A stretch of 64,000 nucleotides of DNA from an uncultured Fibrobacter sp. (GTDB lineage: Bacteria > Fibrobacterota > Fibrobacteria > Fibrobacterales > Fibrobacteraceae): assembly GCA_947165045.1 (NCBI GenBank), contig CAMUYW010000010.1, positions 1 through 64,000 of the forward strand, read 5' to 3'. Below the pieces are notes generated by a model that worked only from the letters and a program-made list of their open reading frames with translations, made no database searches and had not been told where the DNA came from. The translations under genes were made by a program, and so were the position numbers. Positions 18,221 to 27,111 of this stretch are shown here, in pieces. Position 1 is the first letter of the stretch. Every line of letters starts with the position of its first letter.

Positions 18221-18763
18221 ATGAAAAAGCTTTATATTTTCGCCTTGATGATGGCATTCCTCTTCACGACCGCCGTCGCTGACGAAGAAGATCCACCTCC
18301 GCGTGGCAAGGCCGCAACTATCAACGTCATTACCGAACCGCCTAACAGCGAAGTGTTCCTCGGTGGTGAACCTCTCGGCAAGAGCCCGATTAAAGACGCT
18401 CAGGTCAAGTCCGGTCGTCAGACACTCGTTGTTATCGACCAGGGTTTCGAACTCGTGAACAAGCGTGTGAACGTTTGGCCGGGTACCGATAGCCGTAACA
18501 ACTTCGACTTCAGCACCAGAATCCCGAAGGGCAACATCAAGGTCACGACGAATCCGCCGCGCTGCCTCATCTTTGTCGACGGCGAACAAGCTGACAAGAC
18601 CGACGGTGCAGAACTTGTTGTTCACAACCTCGACGCGGGCGACCACATGGTTCGCGCACAGTGCAGCAACCGCAAGAGCGCCGAAGCTCTCGTGACTGTC
18701 AAGGGCGAAGAAACCGCAGAAGTGCATCTCGATGCTACTGCAGGCAAGAAGAAAAAACGCTAA
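18221..18763 (+). CDS. Secreted PEGA-domain protein
   Basis: 180 aa. A signal peptide (MKKLYIFALMMAFLFTTAVA) is followed by two PEGA-type beta repeats. The first (about 33-95) contains ITEPPNSEVFLGGEPLGKSP; the second (about 105-165) contains VTTNPPRCLIFVDGEQADKT and the closing LDAGDHMVRAQC. The C-terminus is Lys-rich (KKKKR). It is probably periplasmic or surface-exposed; PEGA units usually bind other surface proteins or glycans. CAGGAG lies 8 nt before the ATG, and it ends in its own terminator. No neighbour indicates a specific partner. Confidence 0.85.
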   Translation: MKKLYIFALMMAFLFTTAVADEEDPPPRGKAATINVITEPPNSEVFLGGEPLGKSPIKDAQVKSGRQTLVVIDQGFELVNKRVNVWPGTDSRNNFDFSTRIPKGNIKVTTNPPRCLIFVDGEQADKTDGAELVVHNLDAGDHMVRAQCSNRKSAEALVTVKGEETAEVHLDATAGKKKKR

Positions 18764-18792
18764 TTCTTACGAATAATCGACTTTTTTCAAAG

Positions 18793-18820
18793 AACTCTCC
18801 ATTTGGGGAGTTTTTTTTAC
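18793..18820 (+). terminator. Terminator after the PEGA gene
   Basis: AACTCTCC (18793-18800) pairs with GGGGAGTT (18805-18812) with one mismatch or wobble. It is followed by a run of T. Confidence 0.75.
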
Positions 18821-18868
18821 GTTTTTTTTGTATGTTTATAACATAATATCCCAATCTAGGAGAAAAAA

Positions 18869-19477
18869 ATGTCAAAATTCTGGATTTTCGCCCTCTGCGC
18901 AAGCCTCGCTTTCCTCTCTGGTTGCGCTAGCGACGGCGGCAAAAAAGTCACCCGCCTTGATGCAAACTCTGTTACCGACCTCTCCGGCAGCTGGAACGAC
19001 ACCGACTCCCGCCTTGTCGCCGAAGAAATGATTAACGACTGCCTCGGCCGTCCGTGGTACAGCCAGTTCTCCGCCCAGAAGGGTTCCGTCCCGACCATCG
19101 TGATTGGCAAGGTCCGTAACAAGAGCCACGAACATATCCGCGTTGAAACATTTATCAAGGATATCGAACGCGCCCTCATCAACTCTGGCAAGGCCGAATT
19201 CGTAGCGAACTCCAACGAACGTGCTGACCTCCGCGATGAACTCGCCGACCAGCAGGGTAACGTTACCGAAGAAACCCAGAAAGATGCGGGCATGGAAATT
19301 GGTGCAGACCTCATGCTCACCGGAGCCATCAACTCCATCATTGACCAAGAAGGTGGCGAACAGGTGGTCTACTATCAAATCGACATGGAACTCACCGACA
19401 TCCAGAGCCATCGCAAGGTTTGGATTGGCGACAAGAAAATCAAGAAGTACGTTGCAAGAAGCAGCGTGAAGATGTAA
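18869..19477 (+). CDS. LpoB-like penicillin-binding-protein activator lipoprotein
   Basis: 202 aa. The lipobox LAFLSGC puts the modified Cys near residue 19. The body matches the LpoB/YcfM family: TDLSGSWNDTDSRLVAEEMI, then PTIVIGKVRNKSHEHI, then ETFIKDIERALINSGKAEFV, and an MLTGAINSI strand near the end. In Proteobacteria LpoB is an outer-membrane lipoprotein that reaches through the peptidoglycan to activate PBP1b; a similar envelope role is likely here. TAGGAG precedes the ATG. The next gene is a COG3014-like lipoprotein, a pairing also seen elsewhere beside LpoB-type genes. Confidence 0.88.
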   Translation: MSKFWIFALCASLAFLSGCASDGGKKVTRLDANSVTDLSGSWNDTDSRLVAEEMINDCLGRPWYSQFSAQKGSVPTIVIGKVRNKSHEHIRVETFIKDIERALINSGKAEFVANSNERADLRDELADQQGNVTEETQKDAGMEIGADLMLTGAINSIIDQEGGEQVVYYQIDMELTDIQSHRKVWIGDKKIKKYVARSSVKM

Positions 19478-19540
19478 GTTAGGTATTAGGTTATAGGTTT
19501 TAGGCATCAGGGGATTACCTTATATCATCTTACTTACTTT
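19478..19540. repeat. TTAGGT/TATAGG low-complexity tract
   Basis: Short variants of TTAGGTATTAGGTTATAGG occur just after the LpoB stop. It looks like a degenerate microsatellite; no gene is visible in it. Confidence 0.4.
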
Positions 19541-19575
19541 GTCACCCCGGATTTATTCCGGGGTCTGCTTTTTAT
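19541..19575 (+). terminator. REP-like hairpin acting as terminator after lpoB
   Basis: ACCCCGGA (19544-19551) and TCCGGGGT (19557-19564) enclose a 5-nt loop and are followed by CTGCTTTTT. Its borders (GTCACCC...GGGTCT) make it part of the dispersed REP-like family as well. Confidence 0.65.
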
Positions 19576-19630
19576 AAGCATTTTGCGAAAAACATAAATT
19601 GCAACAACTTTTTATTGTAGATTTACCATT

Positions 19631-21031
19631 ATGAAACGACTTCTATTAATCCTTTCGGTAGTTTTACTTTTTACCGGGTGCGCCAACAAGTCCCTCACAC
19701 GCTATGAGGCGCTGGCTCCTGTTTTTGAGCATAAAGGCTACGAAGCCGCCATTAATGAAGTCAAGAAACAACACGAAGACCTTTACGGCGAAAAGACAGA
19801 ATTTCTCTATTACTTTGATCTTGGAGTACTCTACCACTATAACGGCAACTATAAGGAAAGTGCAGCCAACTTTGATCAGGCCGAAAAGATTTACGATGAC
19901 CTCTACACAAGATCTATAACAAACGAAGCCGCCGCCATCGTCACCAACGACAACATCCGCCCGTACAGAGCACGCCCCTTTGAAGTACTTGTCCTCCACG
20001 AACTACAGATCCTGAACTACCTTGCACAAAAGAATATCGATGGAGCCATGGTCGAAGTGAACCGCGCCCAAAAGGCTATGACGGAACTCTACCAAAAAGA
20101 CAACAACAAGACAAACGACAACGGCTTTTTACGCTACCTCACTGCAATCGTTTACGAAATGGCCGGGGAGCCCGACGAAGCTGCCATCGCTTATTACAAG
20201 ACAGTCAAGGCTTATAACGAAAACATCTTGAACCTCCCGAAAGAAGCACGTCAGTTCATCATCGAAAGCTTAAAACGCACAGACCGCGAAGATGACATCA
20301 GAACACTCGGACTCGGAAGCGATACAGAAACATCCAAGGCAAAAGCCGCTCATGACCTCGGGCAAGAAATCATCGTAATCGGCTACGCTGGACACGGCCC
20401 CATTCTTGGCGAACTTAAATTATCAGGAACCTACGTAAACGGAGGCCTACTCAACCTCTCCTACACAGACGGAAAGACCGGCAAGGTGCAAAGTTCCACG
20501 GTAAGCGCACCGCCCGTCGCTGGAGCAAGCAACGGAGAAACATTCCACGTTTCCTTCGCCCTTCCCGAAGCGCGCTCGTTTCATAGCAAGGTACACCACT
20601 TTCACGTTTCTGTAGACAACCAATCCGGAATCCGCCCCGAAAAAGTGATGGCTCTCGACAAAGAGCTAGAAATGAACCTCAAGGACGATTTCGCATCGAC
20701 CATGACACGAACTGCAATCCGCGTTGTTCTCCGCACAATCGCAGCCCAGGCAGCCAAAAAAGCCATGAAGTCGGATAACGCCCTCCTCAATCTCTTTACA
20801 AGCATCGGCACAGACATTGCACAAGAGCAGATGGAAAAAGCGGACCTCCGCATTGCCCTATTCCTGCCGAATTCCTTCCAGATGACAAGAATCCCTGTCG
20901 AAGCAGGTTCGCATGAAGTCTCCGTTGCAGCAGAAGGCGATGCCGGAAATACGGTCAACGTATTTAATTTCGGAAGTATCGATGTGAAAAAGGGCGAGAA
21001 AAAATTCATCTTTGTGCCGGCAATCAAGTAA
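19631..21031 (+). CDS. TPR-containing lipoprotein (COG3014-like)
   Basis: 466 aa. The lipobox LLFTGC puts the modified Cys near residue 18. Residues 25-200 are helical with TPR-like repeats (LGVLYHYNGNYKESAANFDQAEKI; LRYLTAIVYEMAGEPDEAAIAYYK). The second half is beta-rich, beginning with IIVIGYAGHGPI near residue 245. It also contains MTRTAIRVVLRTIAAQAAKK, a helix common in this family. It probably works in the outer-membrane or periplasmic space. It directly follows the LpoB-like gene, so a role in peptidoglycan-synthesis regulation is inferred from position. No Shine-Dalgarno is obvious before ATG 19631. Confidence 0.8.
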   Translation: MKRLLLILSVVLLFTGCANKSLTRYEALAPVFEHKGYEAAINEVKKQHEDLYGEKTEFLYYFDLGVLYHYNGNYKESAANFDQAEKIYDDLYTRSITNEAAAIVTNDNIRPYRARPFEVLVLHELQILNYLAQKNIDGAMVEVNRAQKAMTELYQKDNNKTNDNGFLRYLTAIVYEMAGEPDEAAIAYYKTVKAYNENILNLPKEARQFIIESLKRTDREDDIRTLGLGSDTETSKAKAAHDLGQEIIVIGYAGHGPILGELKLSGTYVNGGLLNLSYTDGKTGKVQSSTVSAPPVAGASNGETFHVSFALPEARSFHSKVHHFHVSVDNQSGIRPEKVMALDKELEMNLKDDFASTMTRTAIRVVLRTIAAQAAKKAMKSDNALLNLFTSIGTDIAQEQMEKADLRIALFLPNSFQMTRIPVEAGSHEVSVAAEGDAGNTVNVFNFGSIDVKKGEKKFIFVPAIK

Positions 21032-21137
21032 AAAAAGACATAAACAGGCGAAAAAGCACCATTTTCTGAATTGTAAATCCCTTTTTTCTAAATAATTATT
21101 TAGTTTCAAGGCAAAAACATTCCTAGGAGCAATAATA

Positions 21138-21902
21138 ATGAATTTCAAACTTATCTTCGCAGCGGCAGCTTTGCTTGCCACCCAGTCCTTTGCAATCGCA
21201 GGCATTGGCGCCCACTACACCCCGGCTGTAGGTACAACCCTTAAGGAAGCTGCAAAAGAAAACATCGAAGGAACCAATGGCAGACTCGCTTTTAGCCACG
21301 GTAGCTTCGACTACATCCAGGGTTTCGGTTTCAAGGCATGGGTAGACATTCTCCCGTTCGTTGATGTCGAAGCCACTTTCAACATCCAGTTCGCATCTTA
21401 CAACGCCACTCTTTGGATTGATGACGAACCAAAGAAATTGGAAATTGAACTCGGCGGTACCCCGTTTGCCAAGGCAACTCCGAAGTACATCGCCATGAAC
21501 TTGGACCTTTCTGTCACGAAGCCGTTCTCCCTCCCGCTGTTCCCGATCCGTCCGTATGTCGGTGGCGGTCTCACCATCCATTGGAACACATTCGTTTTGA
21601 ACAAGGCTTTTGTTGAAAAAGTTGCAGCAGATGCTTACGGCAGTGACGTAGGCGCCCTTGCCACTCAATTGACAGATCCGAAATTCGGTGAAAAGTTCGC
21701 CGATAAAATTGTCGATTACGCTAAGGACGAAGGCCTCACCAAGAGCGTCGGTATCCACTTGCTCGCCGGTGTCCGCTTCAAGCTCCCGATCATCCCGATT
21801 GCAGCATATGCAAACGTGAAGTGCTACATTGGTGGCGACTACGATGCTGACATCGATGCCGGTAACTTCGCATTCGAACTCGGTGGCGGTTTTGCCCTTT
21901 AA
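21138..21902 (+). CDS. Outer-membrane beta-barrel-like protein
   Basis: 254 aa. The signal peptide (MNFKLIFAAAALLATQSFA) is followed by alternating amphipathic strands and Gly/Asn turns (VGGGLTIHWNTFV, LAGVRFKLPIIPIAAYANVKCY). The protein ends with a strand, FAFELGGGFAL. The design resembles eight- to ten-stranded barrels of unknown role. CTAGGAG lies about 9 nt before the ATG. The two-component genes follow 45 bp downstream in the same orientation with no clear terminator, so partial co-transcription is possible. Confidence 0.75.
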   Translation: MNFKLIFAAAALLATQSFAIAGIGAHYTPAVGTTLKEAAKENIEGTNGRLAFSHGSFDYIQGFGFKAWVDILPFVDVEATFNIQFASYNATLWIDDEPKKLEIELGGTPFAKATPKYIAMNLDLSVTKPFSLPLFPIRPYVGGGLTIHWNTFVLNKAFVEKVAADAYGSDVGALATQLTDPKFGEKFADKIVDYAKDEGLTKSVGIHLLAGVRFKLPIIPIAAYANVKCYIGGDYDADIDAGNFAFELGGGFAL

Positions 21903-21947
21903 TTTTGTAGATTAAAAAAGTTGGTTAGAAGAGAGAGGTATTTAAGA

Positions 21948-22676
21948 ATGACTCAAAATACAAGCAGCACAAACATCCTCATTATTGAAGACGAAATTGC
22001 CATTGCCGAAGGCCTCGTAGATCTCTGCGAGCTCAACGGTTATCGCGTCAAGCACGTTGTTGACGGCGAATCTGGCCTTGCCGAAGCTCTTTCCGGACAG
22101 TACGGACTGGTACTCCTGGACCTTATGCTCCCGGGCATGGACGGCTTTACCGTTTGCGACAAGATCCGCGAAAAGGACAAGAGCCTCCCGATCATCATCC
22201 TTTCTGCAAAGAATTCCGATGACGATATCATCAACGGTCTCAAGTTCGGCGCCGACGACTACATCCCGAAGCCGTTCTCCGTACCGATGCTCCTTGCACG
22301 TATCGAAGCAGTGCTCCGCCGCAGCCGCCAGACAATGGAAAATGAAGGCAAGCTTGTTGCCGGCAATCTCCGCGTGAACTTCCGTGAATACACAGGCGTC
22401 CGCGGTACAGAAGAACTGGCATTCACCCGCAAGGAAATTGAAATTCTTGAATACCTCTGGAATAACCGCGATCACGCCATTCCGCGTTCCGAACTGCTCC
22501 GCAAAGTCTGGGGTTACGAAAACGCAGAATCCGTCGACACTCGCACGGTGGACATCCACATTACCAAGCTCCGCAAGAAAATCGAAGACGATCCGGCTCA
22601 TCCGAAGTTGCTCGTCACGTTCCGCGGTGAAGGTTACCAGATGCGCTCGGCTCCAGAATGCGAGAAGTCAGTATAA
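21948..22676 (+). CDS. OmpR/PhoB-type response regulator
   Basis: 242 aa from ATG 21948, with GAGAGAGG about 10 nt upstream. The receiver domain (residues 8-122) shows the acidic pair IIEDE, the phospho-acceptor D58 in LLDLMLPGMDGF and the conserved Lys region LSAKNSDDD. The C-terminal winged helix (about 140-235) has FTRKEIEILEYLWNN and the recognition-helix region VDTRTVDIHITKLRKKIE. It probably controls envelope or metabolic genes after phosphorylation by the next gene's product, whose start lies inside this gene (19-bp overlap). The targets cannot be read from the sequence. Confidence 0.95.
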   Translation: MTQNTSSTNILIIEDEIAIAEGLVDLCELNGYRVKHVVDGESGLAEALSGQYGLVLLDLMLPGMDGFTVCDKIREKDKSLPIIILSAKNSDDDIINGLKFGADDYIPKPFSVPMLLARIEAVLRRSRQTMENEGKLVAGNLRVNFREYTGVRGTEELAFTRKEIEILEYLWNNRDHAIPRSELLRKVWGYENAESVDTRTVDIHITKLRKKIEDDPAHPKLLVTFRGEGYQMRSAPECEKSV

Positions 22677-24577
22677 ATAAAATATCAACATACCTCTCTA
22701 GCAAGATCAAGGCTCTTCGGAGCCTTATCCTTGCCTCTAAAGATCGTCTCATTTTTGTGGCGATTTTTATCGTTATTGCGATTCCCGTAATCGTACTTTT
22801 AAGCCATTCCTATGCACAGTTGCAAACGTCTTCACTCTTTGGCTACAAGGAACATGCGTTCTCTGTGCTCCAGAATTTGAACAAGAACATCACGGCGGAC
22901 TTAGCAATTGAAGACAGACGTTCTTACGCCGACTACCGATTCATCCGTTCGGTTCCTGTGTTTGGCGGTGAAGAAATTACCATGTCCGAACTTGCGGAAT
23001 TTCCGCAACGCAGCCACTACGTTGGACTTGTAGGGCATTTTCAGCTAGACCCCGCCGGCAACTTGAGCACGCCGGTTCTCCCGGATGGCGTTCTTGAAAG
23101 CATCCCGATGGTCGACAGAGATAGACGTGTCGCCATTCGAAACAAAATAAGCAAGATACTCAACACTTCAGGATTTTCGGCAATTTCTTCGCCTGCAGTA
23201 ACACCGACCTCCAGCAGTTTTGACAAAGGCGCCGACACAACGCGTAAAAACGATAGCAGGCTCATTGACCAGATTTACAAGCAAGACCTCGATATTGCAA
23301 GCACCCGCAAAAAAAAGAAAAGCAACAAGCCACGTGTAGAACAAATTACCGAAACAGGAGACTTTGCTTTCGGAGTGGAATCCACAAAGCTTGATACAAC
23401 GGGCCTTCTCGTCCGCTTGATCAATACAGAATCTACGCATTCCATGGAAGCCGAAATCGACTTTTTCCAAGCCATTGTCGATTCGAACTACATTATCTTC
23501 CACCGTACCGTTAAACGTGGCCACGACCTATTTATTCAAGGTTTCATCGTTGAAGCCCGCGCCTACCTCACAAACCTCGTCAAGAACGAAATTGAAAAAT
23601 ACAAGGGCGTCACGAAAGGAAATCAGCAAGACCCGCTCGTGCTCGCGTTCTTCCACAAGGACAAAGCTTTTGTAGCCTTCGGCGAACGCAACAACATCAC
23701 GACAGAGCTTCTCTCCGAATCATTGCAGGCGCCTCTCTCGGACATCACTTTCAAGATGTACACGACACAGCGCGCGCCCGGCGGTGAATTCGTATTCTTC
23801 GTTGGGTTCTTGATGCTTGCCGTGCTTGCCATCGGTTTGATCTCCATTTACCATGTGACACAGAGCCGCGTTAAACTCGCCGCAAAGCGCCAAGACTTTG
23901 TCTCCGCCATTACGCACGAACTCAAGACTCCGCTTACCGCCATCAAGATGTATGCAGAACTGTTGCAGAATTCTTGGGTTGCAAGCGAAGAAAAGAAGCA
24001 GAAGTATTACGGACAAATCGCAAGCGAAGCAGACCGCCTCTCTAGACTTATCCAGAACGTGCTGAACCTATCAAAGCTCGATGGCAACCGCTGGAACGTG
24101 CAGCTCCGCATGGCAAAGCCCAAAGAAGTTCTAGACGATTTCATTTCGACCTACAGCAAGAACGTCGAAAAGCAGGGATTCGAACTTACCGTTTCTTCGG
24201 ATACGGATGCCAACAACATCAGCCTCATGATTGACCGCGATGCCATCATGCAGATTTTGATGAACCTCGTAGACAACTCGCTCAAGTTCTCCAAGAACGC
24301 CGAATACAAGATGATTAACGTGGAACTGCGCATCAAGGGTACCGACATGTACCTCGCTGTACGCGACTACGGTCCGGGTATTCCGCCCTCTGAAATGAAG
24401 AAAGTCTTCCAAGAATTTTACAGAGTTGAAAACGAAATGACCAGGCAGACAAGTGGCACAGGCATCGGACTTTCGATGGTAAAGAAATTGTGCACTTTAT
24501 GTAATATGAACATAGAATTGGAAAACGCAAACCCCGGTCTGCGCACGAAAATACATTTCCCGAGCCTGTCCATTTAA
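22658..24577 (+). CDS. Membrane sensor histidine kinase
   Basis: 639 aa. TM1 (about 30-52) and TM2 (about 367-390) flank a large sensor region of about 310 residues with no domain I recognise. That region includes a low-complexity charged patch, TRKKKKSNKPR, near 210. The kinase core then follows: HisKA with the phospho-acceptor His in AITHELKTPLTAIKM (near 421), N box MNLVDNSLKFS, G1 RDYGPGIP and G2 GTGIGLSMVKKL. It is the partner of the preceding response regulator, and the 19-bp overlap supports coupled translation. The signal is unknown. Confidence 0.93.
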   Translation: MREVSINKISTYLSSKIKALRSLILASKDRLIFVAIFIVIAIPVIVLLSHSYAQLQTSSLFGYKEHAFSVLQNLNKNITADLAIEDRRSYADYRFIRSVPVFGGEEITMSELAEFPQRSHYVGLVGHFQLDPAGNLSTPVLPDGVLESIPMVDRDRRVAIRNKISKILNTSGFSAISSPAVTPTSSSFDKGADTTRKNDSRLIDQIYKQDLDIASTRKKKKSNKPRVEQITETGDFAFGVESTKLDTTGLLVRLINTESTHSMEAEIDFFQAIVDSNYIIFHRTVKRGHDLFIQGFIVEARAYLTNLVKNEIEKYKGVTKGNQQDPLVLAFFHKDKAFVAFGERNNITTELLSESLQAPLSDITFKMYTTQRAPGGEFVFFVGFLMLAVLAIGLISIYHVTQSRVKLAAKRQDFVSAITHELKTPLTAIKMYAELLQNSWVASEEKKQKYYGQIASEADRLSRLIQNVLNLSKLDGNRWNVQLRMAKPKEVLDDFISTYSKNVEKQGFELTVSSDTDANNISLMIDRDAIMQILMNLVDNSLKFSKNAEYKMINVELRIKGTDMYLAVRDYGPGIPPSEMKKVFQEFYRVENEMTRQTSGTGIGLSMVKKLCTLCNMNIELENANPGLRTKIHFPSLSI

Positions 24578-24645
24578 GTTTTCATTATGTATTTTTTGGG
24601 TGTTCCGTTCAAGTAGCGGAAACCTAAAATTTAAAGAGGCGCGGT

Positions 24646-25983
24646 ATGACTCAGGACGACATCATCAAGAATCCGTCGGATTACGATCTTTCCATTGAAA
24701 CCGTTGGCAAGGGCACGTTAAAGTCCCCGATGAACGGAGTTCCTTTCGTTTCGGAAAACGACAAGGTAAGCCTAACCACTGACGTCAATCTCATCTCTGA
24801 ATACTTGGCGAAGGGCATCCCGGTACCTTCACTCGAAGTGGCCGGCCCTCGACAGACAATTTTCCACGACCCCGCCTGGACACGTGCAGGCATCGTCACA
24901 TGCGGCGGTCTCTGCCCAGGCCTTAACAACGTGATCAAGGGCCTTGTACAAGTGCTCTGGTTCGACTACGGCGTGAGGAACATCTTCGGTATCCCGTACG
25001 GCTACCGCGGCTTAAACCCGAATTACGGTTACTCTCCCATCGTGCTGGACCCGGATGTGGTCGATGCCATCCAGGAAGACGGCGGTACGATTCTCGGTAG
25101 CTCCCGCGGCATGCAGGACCCGGCCGTCATGGTCGACACGCTCATGCGCCTCAACATCAACGTTTTGTTCTGCATCGGCGGTGACGGAACGCTCCGCGGC
25201 GCTCATGCAATCGCTGAAGAAGTCAAGAAGCGCAAGCAGCCCATTTCGATTATCGGCATCCCGAAGACTATCGACAACGACTTGAACTTGATTGATAGAA
25301 CGTTCGGTTTTGAAACCGCCGTGCTTAGCGCTACAGACGTTATCACAAGCGCCCACATCGAAGCAAACGGAGCATTCAACGGCCTTGGCCTCGTGAAACT
25401 CATGGGCCGCGATTCCGGCTTTATCGCCGCATACGCATCGCTTGCAACGACCGTCGTGAACATCTGCCTCGTCCCCGAAGTTCCCTTTACACTCGACGGA
25501 CTCTTCAAGGCGCTCGAAAGCCGTTACGCAAGCGGCAAGACGCACGCCGTGATTGCTGTTGCCGAAGGTGCCGGCCAGGAACTTTTCAATGATCAAGAAG
25601 AACGACGCGACGCAAGCGGAAACATCTTGAAGAACGACATTGGTGAATTCTTGACCCGCAAAATCAAGGAACACTTCGACAAGGTCGGCAAAGAAATCAA
25701 CATCAAGTACTTTGACCCGAGCTACACAGTGCGTAGCATTCCCGCTAAAGGCACGGACGCCATTTTCTGCTTCCAGCTCGCAGAAAACGCAGTACACGCA
25801 GGTATGGCAGGCAAGACGGACATGGTCGTTGGCAGCATGAACAACGTATTCTCGCACGTGCCTATAGAATACGCCGTCAGCGAACGCAAGAAAATCAACC
25901 CCAATGGCCCCCTGTGGCATGCCGTTCTCGGCATCACACGCCAGCAGGACTACTTCTCCGGCAAGGGCAAACGCAGCAAGTAA
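24646..25983 (+). CDS. 6-phosphofructokinase (PFK-A superfamily, probably ATP-dependent)
   Basis: 445 aa, longer than E. coli PfkA (about 320). An N-terminal extension of about 75 residues precedes the core, which begins AGIVTCGGLCPGLNNVI. It phosphorylates fructose 6-phosphate in glycolysis. The phosphoryl-donor signature is mixed: GGDGT (178-182) has the Gly typical of ATP users, while PKTIDND (206-212) has the Lys typical of PPi-type enzymes. This combination is known from the plant- and trypanosome-like ATP-PFK clade. The fructose-6-phosphate loop MGRDSGFIA is intact. AAAGAGGCG lies before the ATG. Confidence 0.9.
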   Translation: MTQDDIIKNPSDYDLSIETVGKGTLKSPMNGVPFVSENDKVSLTTDVNLISEYLAKGIPVPSLEVAGPRQTIFHDPAWTRAGIVTCGGLCPGLNNVIKGLVQVLWFDYGVRNIFGIPYGYRGLNPNYGYSPIVLDPDVVDAIQEDGGTILGSSRGMQDPAVMVDTLMRLNINVLFCIGGDGTLRGAHAIAEEVKKRKQPISIIGIPKTIDNDLNLIDRTFGFETAVLSATDVITSAHIEANGAFNGLGLVKLMGRDSGFIAAYASLATTVVNICLVPEVPFTLDGLFKALESRYASGKTHAVIAVAEGAGQELFNDQEERRDASGNILKNDIGEFLTRKIKEHFDKVGKEINIKYFDPSYTVRSIPAKGTDAIFCFQLAENAVHAGMAGKTDMVVGSMNNVFSHVPIEYAVSERKKINPNGPLWHAVLGITRQQDYFSGKGKRSK

Positions 25984-26005
25984 CCATTAATTTATTTTAG
26001 AGACT

Positions 26006-26149
26006 ATGCTTAAGAAAGAAGAAAAAGTCATCATCCGCACAGCCTTAATGGAATACCGCAATCTTTTGTTCAAGACGTTCCACGGCACCGACGAAGAAAA
26101 GACTCGTATTGCTATGGTAAATAAACTTCTCCAGAATTGGAAAGTTTAG
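26006..26149 (+). CDS. Conserved-looking 47-aa protein
   Basis: An open frame of 47 codons between pfk and the next gene, starting MLKKEEKVIIRTALMEYRNL and ending KLLQNWKV. It is strongly charged and predicted helical, with no signal peptide. It begins 22 bp after the pfk stop, and the next gene starts 8 bp after its stop, so it sits in an apparent operon. The gap is fully used by this frame, and its codon use resembles the neighbours. Only a weak ribosome-binding site is visible. Function unknown. Confidence 0.6.
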   Translation: MLKKEEKVIIRTALMEYRNLLFKTFHGTDEEKTRIAMVNKLLQNWKV

Positions 26150-26157
26150 TCATATTC

Positions 26158-27000
26158 ATGAAGATTACGCCAAGATTCATTCTTGCATTGTTGCTTGCCT
26201 TTAGTTTCGCAGGCGCAAATGACTATTTGCACATAGCAGATTCTTGCTATGCGGCAAGAGCCGTGCGCGCCAATGGCGATAAAGCAGACGCCAAGAATGC
26301 GAAATTGATGAAGGAAAATTACCGCAAGGCGATGGAAGATTCCACCGTCTTGGAACAGGCAATGGAAGGCTACGTCAAGACGCTTTACTTTTGCTTTAGG
26401 TTTGTGCAGTTCGATGAAAAGAAGCGCCAGCTCCATTTGGATACGCTGATGGAAGCAAGCAAGAGCGCCTACGAAAAGTTCCCGAAGAACAAGGAAATTG
26501 CACACGTTTACGCCTCGACACTTTCGATGTGGGGCTCCGAACGTAACGTTTTCTCTTCGATCAAGGAAGGCATTGCCGGCAAAGTACGCGATGTTGCCAC
26601 CGCGGCAGAAGACTGGCAGATTCTCGGACGTGCGCATTTTGTGCTGCCGTACGTGCCACTCATTCTCTCATGGCCCGATGAAAAGCTTGCGGACAAATAC
26701 TTAACGATGGCGCTTGAAAAGAACCGCAAGGATATTTACAACTATTATTTCCTTGCAGACTTGCGCTATGACCAAAGCCGTTACGATGATGCCGTAGAAC
26801 TGATTGTGCAAGGCCTAGATGCAGGCGTGCGCCCAGATTACATTCTTGAAGATAAACGCGCGCGCTGGCACCTGAAAGAGCTGTGGAAGAAAATTGACTA
26901 CAAGCATAGAGACAAGCTTTCGCCAAAGCATCTTGAAGACGGCGAGAACATCAGGAAGGCGATTGAAGCACTGAAAAAAGCGAATCAGAAGAAGAAATAA
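26158..27000 (+). CDS. Periplasmic TPR-like helical protein
   Basis: 280 aa from ATG 26158. An upstream in-frame ATG would overlap the 47-aa gene and spoil the signal peptide. The signal peptide covers MKITPRFILALLLAFSFAGA. The rest is helical with TPR-like character (YYFLADLRYDQSRYDDAVELIVQGLDAG) and a Lys-rich end. One segment (LGRAHFVLPYVPLILSWPDEKLADKYLTMAL) resembles the helical T-component-like proteins of solute-transport systems, but no transporter lies nearby. Function is unknown. A bidirectional terminator follows. Confidence 0.7.
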   Translation: MKITPRFILALLLAFSFAGANDYLHIADSCYAARAVRANGDKADAKNAKLMKENYRKAMEDSTVLEQAMEGYVKTLYFCFRFVQFDEKKRQLHLDTLMEASKSAYEKFPKNKEIAHVYASTLSMWGSERNVFSSIKEGIAGKVRDVATAAEDWQILGRAHFVLPYVPLILSWPDEKLADKYLTMALEKNRKDIYNYYFLADLRYDQSRYDDAVELIVQGLDAGVRPDYILEDKRARWHLKELWKKIDYKHRDKLSPKHLEDGENIRKAIEALKKANQKKK

Positions 27001-27033
27001 TGGATTCTATCGGCCTCCAGGATAACAAAGCGC

Positions 27034-27064
27034 AAAAAAGACGGATTAACAATCCGTCTTTTTG
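27034..27064. terminator. Bidirectional terminator
   Basis: AAGACGGATT (27038-27047) and AATCCGTCTT (27051-27060) form a perfect 10-bp stem with a 3-nt loop and A/T runs on both sides. The same stem recurs at 33547-33569. Confidence 0.9.
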
Positions 27065-27111
27065 TCCAATTCATTATCAGCCCCTTCATGGGAAAGAATC
27101 CAGTTAAGTTT

